From Clostridia bacterium (GTDB lineage: Bacteria > Bacillota > Clostridia > UMGS1840 > HGM11507), in the NCBI GenBank assembly GCA_017414505.1, contig JAFQLQ010000031.1, positions 176,324 through 240,323 on the forward strand: a stretch of DNA of 64,000 nucleotides, read 5' to 3'. The notes below the pieces were generated by a model, which saw only the letters and a list, made by a program, of their open reading frames with translations, searched no databases and was not told the origin of the DNA. Of the stretch, positions 35,183-43,000 are shown piece after piece (the stretch's first letter is position 1; the number at the start of each line of letters is the position of its first letter). A program made the position numbers and the translations under genes.

Positions 35183-36424
35183 ATGATAAATAAAGATTTG
35201 GTTATTATCGGTGGCGGTCCTGCCGGAATGAGTGCGGCTATTGCCGCTTATGAAAGCGGAATTTCCGATATTCTTATTATAGAACGTGATTCTCATCTTG
35301 GCGGAATTCTGCAGCAGTGCATACATAACGGATTTGGTCTTCATAAGTTTAAGGAAGAGCTTACAGGCCCTGAATATGCCTATAAGCTTGAGTGTAAAGT
35401 AAATGAACTTAACATTCCGCATATACTTGATACAATGGTTCTTGAAGTCAGCCCCGAAAAGGTTGTAACCGCAACCAATGAAAAGGACGGAATATTTAAA
35501 ATTCAGGCTAAAGCAGTTATACTTGCAATGGGATGCCGTGAGCGTTCAAAAGGTGCGCTTAACATAGCGGGAGAAAGACCTGCAGGAATTTACTCCGCAG
35601 GAACAGCTCAGAAATTTGTAAATATGAAAGGCTATCTGCCGGGAAAAAAGGTTGTTATTTTAGGCTCGGGTGATATCGGACTTATTATGGCAAGAAGAAT
35701 GACATTAGAGGGTGCAAAGGTTGAAGCTGTTTGCGAGCTTATGCCGTATTCCGGCGGGTTGGCAAGAAATATAGAACAGTGCCTTAACGATTTTAATATT
35801 CCGCTTAAGCTTAGCCATACGGTTGTTGAAATTGAGGGTAAGGAAAGAGTTACGGGAGTTAAAATTGCAAAAGTTGATGAAAACAGATGTCCGATTCCCG
35901 AAACAATTGAATATATACCTTGTGATACCTTGTTGCTGTCAGTTGGTTTGATTCCCGAAAATGAGCTTTCAAAGGATGCAGGCGTTGCTTTAAGCAGAAT
36001 TACCTCGGGAGCAGTAGTAGACCAGAACAGACAAACCTCTGTTGAGGGAATTTTTGCCTGCGGAAATGTTCTGCACGTTCACGACCTTGCAGATTTCGTT
36101 TCCGATGAGGCTGAAATTGCAGGTATTGCGGCAGCTGAGTATATCAGAGGCAATATATCAAATGAAACGGAAATCAATCTTAAAACTGACGGAAAGGTAA
36201 GATATACTGTTCCTCAGAAAATAACAGCATATACCGATACAACAGTTTATTTCAGAGTTTCGGATGTTTTCAGAAATGTAAAAGTAGTTGTAAAAAACGG
36301 TGATAAAGTCCTTTTTGAAAAGAAAAAGCAAAAGGTAGCACCGGGCGAAATGGAAACAGTAAAAATAACAAAAGATATGCTCGAAAATGTAAATGAATTA
36401 AAAATCGGATTGGAGGTATTATAA
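35183..36424 (+). CDS. GlpB-like NAD(P)/FAD-dependent oxidoreductase
   Basis: The 413-residue flavoprotein has an N-terminal FAD-binding motif VIIGGGPAGMSAAIAAYESG, the ILQQCIHNGFGLHKFKEEL segment that marks this subfamily, ILAMGCRERSKGAL, a second nucleotide-binding motif VVILGSGDIGLIMARRM, and the final FACGNVLHVHDLADFV. In Clostridia it is always paired with the GlpA-like protein and DUF1667 and probably passes electrons from G3P oxidation. The GGGAGG ribosome binding site is strong and the stop overlaps the next start by 1 base. Confidence 0.88.
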   Translation: MINKDLVIIGGGPAGMSAAIAAYESGISDILIIERDSHLGGILQQCIHNGFGLHKFKEELTGPEYAYKLECKVNELNIPHILDTMVLEVSPEKVVTATNEKDGIFKIQAKAVILAMGCRERSKGALNIAGERPAGIYSAGTAQKFVNMKGYLPGKKVVILGSGDIGLIMARRMTLEGAKVEAVCELMPYSGGLARNIEQCLNDFNIPLKLSHTVVEIEGKERVTGVKIAKVDENRCPIPETIEYIPCDTLLLSVGLIPENELSKDAGVALSRITSGAVVDQNRQTSVEGIFACGNVLHVHDLADFVSDEAEIAGIAAAEYIRGNISNETEINLKTDGKVRYTVPQKITAYTDTTVYFRVSDVFRNVKVVVKNGDKVLFEKKKQKVAPGEMETVKITKDMLENVNELKIGLEVL

Positions 36425-36774
36425 TGATAAGGAATATGACTTGTATTGTATGTCCTATGGGCTGTACGCTTGAGGTTACACTTGATGAAAACGGAAAATT
36501 TGTAAGTGTAGCCGGTAATACCTGTAAACGCGGTGAGGTGTATGCAAATAACGAATGCACAAATCCCGTAAGAACTCTTACCTCTTCCGTAAGATGCGAT
36601 AACGGTGAAATGCTTTCTGTAAAAACCTCGGAAGCGGTTCCCAAAGAAAAACTTTTTGAGTGTATGGAAGAAATAAATAAAATAATCGCAAAAACTCCTG
36701 TTACAGCAGGGGATTGTATATTGAAAAATATATGTAATACCAACGTAGATGTAATTGCAACAAGAAGTATATAA
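36424..36774 (+). CDS. DUF1667 cysteine-rich protein
   Basis: The 116-residue protein has Cys pairs MTCIVCPMGCTLEVTL and GNTCKRGEVYANNECTNPVRTL, a pattern suggesting a metal or Fe-S centre. The C-terminal part (VTAGDCILKNICNTNVDVIATR) is typical of DUF1667. It is read from the overlapping TAATG with the GlpB-like gene and is thought to be the third component (GlpC-like role) of the oxidoreductase. Biochemistry is not established. Confidence 0.88.
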   Translation: MIRNMTCIVCPMGCTLEVTLDENGKFVSVAGNTCKRGEVYANNECTNPVRTLTSSVRCDNGEMLSVKTSEAVPKEKLFECMEEINKIIAKTPVTAGDCILKNICNTNVDVIATRSI

Positions 36775-36778
36775 ATGC

Positions 36779-36807
36779 TTGACAGAGTCGGGAAAATAGT
36801 TTAAAAT
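36779..36807 (+). promoter_or_regulatory. Promoter of the DUF3006 gene
   Basis: TTGACA (36779-36784), 17 bases, TAAAAT (36802-36807). It begins just past the DUF1667 stop, and excludes an ATG at 36806 as a start codon. Confidence 0.75.
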
Positions 36808-36829
36808 GGCATTGAAAGGACTGATTTTG

Positions 36830-37027
36830 ATGCGGGTTATAATTGACCGTTTTGAAGAAAATATTGCTGTTTGCGAACTGGAAAACGGAAAGTTTATTGA
36901 TGTTCCAAAATGCCTTTTTCCCGACTCGTCGGAAGGCGATATATTTGAAATTAAAAAAATTTCTTCCGAAACCGAAATAAGAAAAGTAAAAATTTCAAAA
37001 CTTGCAGATGAATTGTGGGAAGATTGA
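36830..37027 (+). CDS. DUF3006 family small protein
   Basis: ATG 36830 is chosen: AAAGGA lies 9 bases upstream and the predicted -10 covers the earlier ATG. The 65-residue product begins MRVIIDRFEENIAVCELENG, the DUF3006 signature, followed by VPKCLFPDSSEGDIFEI and a basic/acidic tail. The family is widespread in Firmicutes, compact and probably beta-barrel-like; function unknown. It has its own promoter and is followed by the tRNA promoter. Confidence 0.75.
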   Translation: MRVIIDRFEENIAVCELENGKFIDVPKCLFPDSSEGDIFEIKKISSETEIRKVKISKLADELWED

Positions 37028-37057
37028 GAAAAAAATCAAAAATTTTGAATTTAGGTA

Positions 37058-37086
37058 TTGACTTTTTTGATGTTTTCGTATATAAT
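37058..37086 (+). promoter_or_regulatory. Promoter of tRNA-Ser
   Basis: TTGACT (37058-37063), 17 bases, TATAAT (37081-37086), placing the start about 20 bases before the mature tRNA. Confidence 0.8.
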
Positions 37087-37114
37087 AGTTCAAGTGAGTT
37101 GATTCACACCATAT

Positions 37115-37205
37115 GGAGAGGTGGTCGAGTGGCTTAAGGCGCAGCATTGGAAATGCTGTGGGCGTTTGTAGCGTCCCGTGGGTTCAAATCCCATCCTTTC
37201 CTCCA
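37115..37205 (+). tRNA. tRNA-Ser (anticodon GGA)
   Basis: A complete class II tRNA of 91 bases with encoded CCA. Acceptor GGAGAGG (37115-37121) pairs with CCTTTCC (37195-37201) with one G-U. The anticodon arm CAGCA-TTGGAAA-TGCTG gives GGA, reading UCC/UCU. A long variable arm (GGGCGTTTGTAGCGTCCC) and T arm GTGGG-TTCAAAT-CCCAT follow. The discriminator base reads T (37202), where tRNA-Ser usually has G. Confidence 0.95.
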
Positions 37206-37206
37206 A

Positions 37207-37240
37207 AAAAAGACAGATTTCTTTTGAAATCTGTCTTTTT
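37207..37240 (+). terminator. Terminator of tRNA-Ser
   Basis: Perfect 15-bp stem AAAAAGACAGATTTC / GAAATCTGTCTTTTT with a TTTT loop, starting right at the CCA end. Confidence 0.9.
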
Positions 37241-37297
37241 TATTTTTGCTTGTCAATTTGAGATAAATGTTACAGTAGTTATTCCTATATGTCTTAA

Positions 37298-37330
37298 CCT
37301 TCTTGCAAATCTGCAAGGAGGTATTTTTTT
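37298..37330 (+). terminator. Second hairpin with T-run, 60 bases after the tRNA terminator
   Basis: CCTTCTTGCA / TGCAAGGAGG (one T-G pair) around AATC, followed by TATTTTTTT. It looks like another intrinsic terminator, although nothing obvious is transcribed into it; it may be a back-up or end an unrecognised short RNA. The rest of 37241-37460 shows no gene. Confidence 0.5.
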
Positions 37331-37460
37331 AAAACAAAAAGCAATTAAAAAAATCCCGACTTTAAAAAAATCCATATATTGAAAAAGCTGAATATCAAGC
37401 CTTTTTTTAATGGGGAATGCTGAGTGTAGAAGATAAATTTACAGTTTGGATTTACTATTA

Positions 37461-37490
37461 TTTACAATGAGAAATTACAGGTGATATAAT
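37461..37490 (+). promoter_or_regulatory. Promoter of the glycan-utilisation operon
   Basis: TTTACA (37461-37466), 18 bases, TATAAT (37485-37490). It is the only convincing promoter seen before the 16.5 kb same-strand gene run ending at 54067. Confidence 0.7.
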
Positions 37491-37522
37491 ACAATCAACT
37501 AATTAACAAGGATGTGACTTTT

Positions 37523-38452
37523 TTGAATGTATTAAAATCAACTAAAAAAAGTAATTTCTTATCTTACTTAAAGAAAAAACGGCAGATGTATATTTTGCTT
37601 ATTCCCGGAATATTACATTATCTTATATTCAGATATATTCCAATGGGTGGGATAATTGTTGCCTTTAAGGATTACGACATTTACAAGGGAATTTTAAAAA
37701 GTCCGTGGATAGGAATGGAAAATTTTACAGCATTTATTTCTTCTCCCGATTTTTGGATGCTTATTAAAAATACTGTTCTGCTTGGAACTTATACATTACT
37801 TTTTACTTTTCCGGCACCTATTATTTTTGCAATACTTTTAAATGAATTGAGATTTAAAAGATATAAGAAGCTGGTACAAACGGTATCTATATTTCCTGCA
37901 ATGATTTCAATGGTTGTAATTTGCTCTATGGCTGTTGATATGCTTTCTCCAAATAAAGGAATTATCAATGCTGTTATAAAGTTTTTTGGTGGAAATCCGA
38001 TATATTTTATGGCAGAACCCAAATGGTTCCGAACAATATATGTAATTACTGAAGCGTGGGCAGTTTTCGGATTTAATGCAATTATATATCTGAGTGCGCT
38101 TACAAATGTTGATACAAGTCTTTACGATGCGGCAAGTATAGACGGATGCGGTAGAGTTAAAAAAATCATTCACGTTACAATTCCGGGCATTCTTCCTATG
38201 ATTTGTACAATGTTTATTCTTAATATAGGAAATATTTTTAAAATTGGTCCTGATAAGGTTATTCTACTGTACAATCCTATTACATATCCGGTAGCAGATA
38301 TATTCGGTAGCTTTGTTTACAGAAAAGGTCTTGTGGAATCCGATTACAGCTATGCAGCTGCAGCAGGACTTTTTGAATCTGTTGTTGCATTTGTTTTTGT
38401 AATAACCGCAAACAAGCTGAGTAAACATTTTGCAGAAAATTCATTATGGTAA
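37523..38452 (+). CDS. Carbohydrate ABC transporter permease, LplB type
   Basis: I choose TTG 37523, 10 bases after AAGGA (37508-37512); a GTG at 37514 is too close. The 309-residue membrane protein has six predicted helices, the opening YILLIPGILHYLIFRYIPMGGIIVAFKDY characteristic of LplB-like permeases, and the EAA loop YDAASIDGCGRVKKIIHVTIPGI that contacts the ATPase. It imports oligosaccharides with the next permease and the binding lipoprotein. No ATPase gene is present, so a shared MsmX-type ATPase elsewhere must energise it. Confidence 0.92.
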   Translation: MNVLKSTKKSNFLSYLKKKRQMYILLIPGILHYLIFRYIPMGGIIVAFKDYDIYKGILKSPWIGMENFTAFISSPDFWMLIKNTVLLGTYTLLFTFPAPIIFAILLNELRFKRYKKLVQTVSIFPAMISMVVICSMAVDMLSPNKGIINAVIKFFGGNPIYFMAEPKWFRTIYVITEAWAVFGFNAIIYLSALTNVDTSLYDAASIDGCGRVKKIIHVTIPGILPMICTMFILNIGNIFKIGPDKVILLYNPITYPVADIFGSFVYRKGLVESDYSYAAAAGLFESVVAFVFVITANKLSKHFAENSLW

Positions 38453-38467
38453 GAAAGGAAGAATATT

Positions 38468-39313
38468 ATGAAGAAAAAAATTGACACTTTTGATGTTGTA
38501 AATATTATTTTATTGTTTTTTGTCTTAATGATAGTAATTTTTCCGATTATTTATGTGGTGTTGTGTTCTTTATCTAAAACAGGAAGCGTAAGTTTTTCGC
38601 TTAGTAATTATAACCTTGATTCTTACATAAATATTTTAAGCTCGTCAAAGGTTCCAAGAGCTTTTAAAAATAGTGTTATTTACACTTTGACAGGGACATT
38701 TTTAGGTCTTTTTCTGGTTACGATTACTGCATATCCTCTGGCGGATAAACAACTGAAAGGCAGAAACTTTTTACTTAGAATGATTGCATTCACAATGTTT
38801 TTCAACGGGGGACTTATACCTATATTTTTGCTTATTAACAGTCTTGGATTTATGGATAGTATATGGGCAATAATTGTTCCCTGGGCAGTACCGGCCTATG
38901 AACTTATGCTGCTGAGAAATTATTTTGAGAGTATTCCCTCTGAAATGCACGAAGCAGCAGAAATGGACGGGGCAAGTGAATATCATATTTTGTTTAAAAT
39001 ATACATTCCCATGGCGCTTCCAATGCTCTGTACTTTAGCTTTGTTTTTTGCAAGAGGTCAATGGAACAGTTATCTTGTACCGCTTATGTATTTATCATCG
39101 GCAAAAAGGTTTCCTCTGCAGGTAATTTTACAGGAAATGCTTATACAGGATACAGCGAAATCAACCGGAGATGCATTGGTCGGAGCATCAATTGCAACCG
39201 AATCGCTAAAAAATGCAACAATTGTTATATCTATGATACCGCTTGTACTGATGTATCCGTTGTTTCAGAAATATTTTATAAGCGGAATTTATGTTGGTGC
39301 CGTAAAAGGTTAA
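38468..39313 (+). CDS. Carbohydrate ABC transporter permease, YtcP type
   Basis: This 281-residue second half-channel has six helices and the EAA motif HEAAEMDGASEYHILFKIYIPMALP. The N-terminus FDVVNIILLFFVLMIVIFPIIYVVLCSLS and the C-terminal PLFQKYFISGIYVGAVKG are typical of YtcP/AraQ-like permeases pairing with LplB. A 15-base gap with AGAAAGGAA follows the first permease. Confidence 0.93.
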   Translation: MKKKIDTFDVVNIILLFFVLMIVIFPIIYVVLCSLSKTGSVSFSLSNYNLDSYINILSSSKVPRAFKNSVIYTLTGTFLGLFLVTITAYPLADKQLKGRNFLLRMIAFTMFFNGGLIPIFLLINSLGFMDSIWAIIVPWAVPAYELMLLRNYFESIPSEMHEAAEMDGASEYHILFKIYIPMALPMLCTLALFFARGQWNSYLVPLMYLSSAKRFPLQVILQEMLIQDTAKSTGDALVGASIATESLKNATIVISMIPLVLMYPLFQKYFISGIYVGAVKG

Positions 39314-39344
39314 TATAAAAATAAATATCAAAGGAGAGAAAAAA

Positions 39345-40898
39345 ATGAAGAAAAAGATGAAAAAAACACTAATGTGGGTTTTGAGTATTTGTATGGCAGC
39401 CGGTGTGTTTTCCGGATGCGGAAAAACAGATACAGCCGAATCCGGAATTGATGTGAGTTTGCTTGGTGATGCCGGCGGAATAGAACTTCCGATTGCAGAA
39501 AAGAATGTGACACTGAAATGTTTCATAGAAACCACTGTTTCTGACCTTGAGGATAAATTTCTGTTTGAAGCAATAAAAGACATTACAGGAATCACCATTG
39601 AGCCTGTTGTTACAACAGCGGCAAATGCAACTCAAAAGCTGCAGATGCTTGCTGCATCAAAGCAACTGCCTGATATCGGACTTTGCTATTTCCAGGATAG
39701 CGACCGCAGTTCTCTGGCAGAAAACGGTGCACTGTTGTGTATAACAGATTCGCTGGATATTATGCCAAATGTAAAAAAACTTATAGAAACAGATGAAACA
39801 TACCAAAAAGCGTTTGAACATTATAGCGAAGCTGACGGCAAAACCTATATTATTCCAAGCTTTGGAATTGAAAGAAAGATTAATCATTGTATGATGTACC
39901 GTAAGGACATTTTTGATGAGGCAGGAATTGAAATGTGGAAAGACGGTGAAGGATTTTATCAGGCTTTAAAGGCTTTAAAAGAAAAATATCCCGATTGTAT
40001 TCCATTTTCATTCAAGCAGCAGTTTGCTATTGTAGATTGGCTTCGTCAGCAATGGGGACTGATAACAGACTGCAATATTGACAGCACCGGGAAATATGTA
40101 TCTTATATGACACACGAACAAATGAAAGATATGCTTGATTTCTTACGCAAGCTTTATGCTGAAGGTTTGATGGATCCTGAATTTTTAACTACAACACAGG
40201 CAAGCTGGACTTCAAATATGACAACTGATAATGAATCATTTGTTACTTTTGACTGGGTTGACAGAATGGATATGTTTTATGGAACAATGAAAGAAACAAA
40301 TCCCGAATACAATCTTACAATTGCCAATCCTATAGGTTCAACAGGTAAATATCTGAGAATGAACGGTTCAAATACCAATTCAATGTTTATTGCAAACAAC
40401 GAAAATGCTGAAATTTCCGCTAAAATGGCAGATTTTCTTATGAGTGAAGCGGGTGCGAAGCTTACAACACTTGGTATTGAAGGTACTACATACGATAAAA
40501 CAGAAGATAAAATTGTTTACAAGGGATTTGAAAATGTTCTTCCCGGAACAGTTGATTTACAGAATAGCTATGGTATGTTCCTTGCGGGACTTTCGCCGAG
40601 ATTTGACCAGGAAAGTGCGTATTTTATGTATACACCTCAGGTTGCCAATGCTCAGGAATATGCAATTGCAAACGATCTTATAACAGAATTTGAATTTTCT
40701 GCAAATATTAAAGATTCATCCGATAAAGAAAAATATAACAATATTATAAGTGATATGAAAAAAGAATTTGAAATCTTTGCAAGTAATTATATTCTTGGCA
40801 AAAACAATGCCGAAACCGCCTGGACAGATTGGCTTGCAAAGGCTTCGGAGATTGGTGTTTCTGAGCTGGAAAAAATTTATATAAAATATGTAAAATAA
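39345..40898 (+). CDS. Extracellular solute-binding lipoprotein
   Basis: The 517-residue protein has a lipoprotein signal with lipobox VFSGC near residue 27, so it should be lipid-anchored outside the membrane. The mature part is a large cluster D type (LplA-like) binding protein: KQLPDIGLCYFQDSDRSSLAENGALLCI, MYRKDIFDEAGIEMWKDGEGFYQALKAL and AEYAIANDLI-like regions near the C-terminus. It should deliver oligosaccharides to the permeases just upstream. The ribosome binding site GGAGAG is well spaced. Ligand unknown. Confidence 0.9.
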   Translation: MKKKMKKTLMWVLSICMAAGVFSGCGKTDTAESGIDVSLLGDAGGIELPIAEKNVTLKCFIETTVSDLEDKFLFEAIKDITGITIEPVVTTAANATQKLQMLAASKQLPDIGLCYFQDSDRSSLAENGALLCITDSLDIMPNVKKLIETDETYQKAFEHYSEADGKTYIIPSFGIERKINHCMMYRKDIFDEAGIEMWKDGEGFYQALKALKEKYPDCIPFSFKQQFAIVDWLRQQWGLITDCNIDSTGKYVSYMTHEQMKDMLDFLRKLYAEGLMDPEFLTTTQASWTSNMTTDNESFVTFDWVDRMDMFYGTMKETNPEYNLTIANPIGSTGKYLRMNGSNTNSMFIANNENAEISAKMADFLMSEAGAKLTTLGIEGTTYDKTEDKIVYKGFENVLPGTVDLQNSYGMFLAGLSPRFDQESAYFMYTPQVANAQEYAIANDLITEFEFSANIKDSSDKEKYNNIISDMKKEFEIFASNYILGKNNAETAWTDWLAKASEIGVSELEKIYIKYVK

Positions 40899-40915
40899 TT
40901 TAGGAGGATTTTAAA

Positions 40916-42994
40916 ATGAAAAAAATTGTTAGTATTATTCTTGTAGCTCTGATGATATTATCATCAGCATTAACCGCAGGGGCATTTGAATGTTATCCTG
41001 TTTACGGAAAAGCAGTTGTATCTGATTTACTGTTTGAAAATTCCGAAGGAAAAGAAATTACCACTGTTCCGGCAGACGGAAAAATATTTGTATCCTGCGG
41101 TATAACAAAGGGTGCAGATATGTACGCACAGAATGCAACACTTATTGCAGCTGTATATAACGGCAATCAGCTTAAAGACATACAGCACGATAAAAAAGCT
41201 TTGCTTGATGATAAACAGACTTTTAGAGTTAAACTTGAAAATGTTTCTGCAACAAGTACAGTTAAGGTTTTTGTATGGGATGAATTTTCAAAAGCAGAAC
41301 CTTTGGCATATGCAGGTTTACTGGGCGGTAAAAATGCAAAACTTTGGGATATTTCCATTGACGGAAAAACCATAACCGGATTCAATGCTGATACAACCGA
41401 ATATACAGTTAATTTCCCTGCTTCATATACAAGTGTTCCTGATGTCAGCGCACTTGCATACGAGCTTTCCACAAAGGTTGATATAAAATATTCTTACTTA
41501 TCTGAAAATTCTTTAAATGCAGTTATAAAAACAGTTTCTCAGGACGGAAGTGCTTCAAAAACTTATAATCTTACCTGTAATTATGCAAATCCTGAAATTA
41601 CTGATATAATTGCAAAAACAGCAAGCGGAGATGCAGTTCTTACAACAAAAATTGCGGCAAAGCCATCCTATAAGACTCAGCCTTCCGTGTTGCCGTCAGC
41701 AGTTTCAACAGATGCTCAGAAAGCTGAATATTTTGCAGCAAACTGTAATTCATTCAGCCCTATGTATCAGTTGAGAGATTTTTATCTTTATGATTATCCC
41801 GCATATCTTGACGGAGCAGTTTACCCTGTTATTAACTATGATTATAGAAATGATGCAACTTACAACGGAAGCAATCAGGCTCTTAAAATTACTCTTAACA
41901 GAAGTGCAACAGTATATGTTGCTGCATTATGGAACTGGGCTGCCGGATATATGAGCGGCTGGAAGAGCACAGGCGATAAGCTTGAGGTTGTATGTGTAAA
42001 TAATGCTATCTGGGACAGCTTCCGTACTCCCGATATTTACTATCAGAGATTTGAAGTTCCCGAAGGCAAAGAATCTGTTGATGTTGTAATTGAAGGTATA
42101 GGAAGCGGAAAACCACAGGTTGTTCCTTTTATCGTATTTGATGAAAACGAAAAAATGGATATAGCAGATGAAGAATCTGCGGCTATTACAGGAATAAAGG
42201 TTGACAGTGTGGAAATTGAGGGCTTTGTTTCAGATAAATATGCATATTCCATGAATGTTCCCGAAGGCTACACCGGTTCATATGAAGTTGTTGCAACACC
42301 TGCGAATGAAAATACACAGATCAGCTATGAAGAATCTGAAATTAATGGCAATAATGTTGTAACAGTAAATGCAAGCTATGGCAACGATACAAAACAGTAT
42401 ACAATTACATTTATAACAGTTGCTTCTGCCATAACAAATGCAAAAGCGTATACTGCAAACGGAGAAGTTGCACTTACTTTTGCAACTGCAAACAATCCTG
42501 TATTTAAAAATGAGCCTTCTGTAACACCTGATAATGCTGCGGGTAAAAATGACAGCACAGAAGCAGAATATTATACTTCAAACTGCGAATCCACAAGTCC
42601 TTTCTATACATTAAGAGAATTCTATATGTATAATGTTCCTGAAAAATTACAGGGTGCACAATATACACTAAATTCATATGAATACAGAAGTGATGCAACA
42701 TTTAACGACGTAACAACACCTTCAATGACATTTGATCTTAACAATTCGGCAACAGTATATATTGTGAATTTATGGAATCAGGAACCTGCTTGGTTAGCGG
42801 AAGAAGGCTTTGTAAAGAGCGACCTGACAATAGACTGTATTGAATACAACAATAATAATTTTGATACCTTCAGATCTGCAAATACAATCTGGGAAAAGAG
42901 AGTAGAAGTAGGAATCGGCGAAACAAAAACAATAACCATTAAAGGTACCGGCTCCGGTAAACCTCAGGAAGTTGCATTTGTTGTTTGGGAGTGA
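40916..42994 (+). CDS. Secreted protein with duplicated cadherin-like/beta-sandwich units
   Basis: A 692-residue secreted protein (signal peptide, cleavage near TAGA-FEC). The first domain (about 20-140) resembles the module shared by the first two genes of the window (ATLIAAVYNGNQLKDI). Then come two tandem units, 142-423 and 424-692. Each has a cadherin-like part (ISIDGKTITGFNADTTEYTV; IKVDSVEIEGFVSDKYAYSM) and a sandwich part ending in GSGKPQVVPFIVF or GSGKPQEVAFVVW. Shared FYTLREFYMYNVPE/MYQLRDFYLYDYPA makes the duplication plain. No catalytic motif is seen; a glycan-binding role is inferred from the operon. The next gene starts 6 bases on. Confidence 0.7.
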   Translation: MKKIVSIILVALMILSSALTAGAFECYPVYGKAVVSDLLFENSEGKEITTVPADGKIFVSCGITKGADMYAQNATLIAAVYNGNQLKDIQHDKKALLDDKQTFRVKLENVSATSTVKVFVWDEFSKAEPLAYAGLLGGKNAKLWDISIDGKTITGFNADTTEYTVNFPASYTSVPDVSALAYELSTKVDIKYSYLSENSLNAVIKTVSQDGSASKTYNLTCNYANPEITDIIAKTASGDAVLTTKIAAKPSYKTQPSVLPSAVSTDAQKAEYFAANCNSFSPMYQLRDFYLYDYPAYLDGAVYPVINYDYRNDATYNGSNQALKITLNRSATVYVAALWNWAAGYMSGWKSTGDKLEVVCVNNAIWDSFRTPDIYYQRFEVPEGKESVDVVIEGIGSGKPQVVPFIVFDENEKMDIADEESAAITGIKVDSVEIEGFVSDKYAYSMNVPEGYTGSYEVVATPANENTQISYEESEINGNNVVTVNASYGNDTKQYTITFITVASAITNAKAYTANGEVALTFATANNPVFKNEPSVTPDNAAGKNDSTEAEYYTSNCESTSPFYTLREFYMYNVPEKLQGAQYTLNSYEYRSDATFNDVTTPSMTFDLNNSATVYIVNLWNQEPAWLAEEGFVKSDLTIDCIEYNNNNFDTFRSANTIWEKRVEVGIGETKTITIKGTGSGKPQEVAFVVWE

Positions 42995-43000
42995 TAGACA

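Noticed and set aside
37113..37382. Open frame of 89 codons over and beyond the tRNA gene
   Set aside because: Its first part is tRNA-Ser and its terminator; the start has no ribosome binding site and the tail has low complexity.
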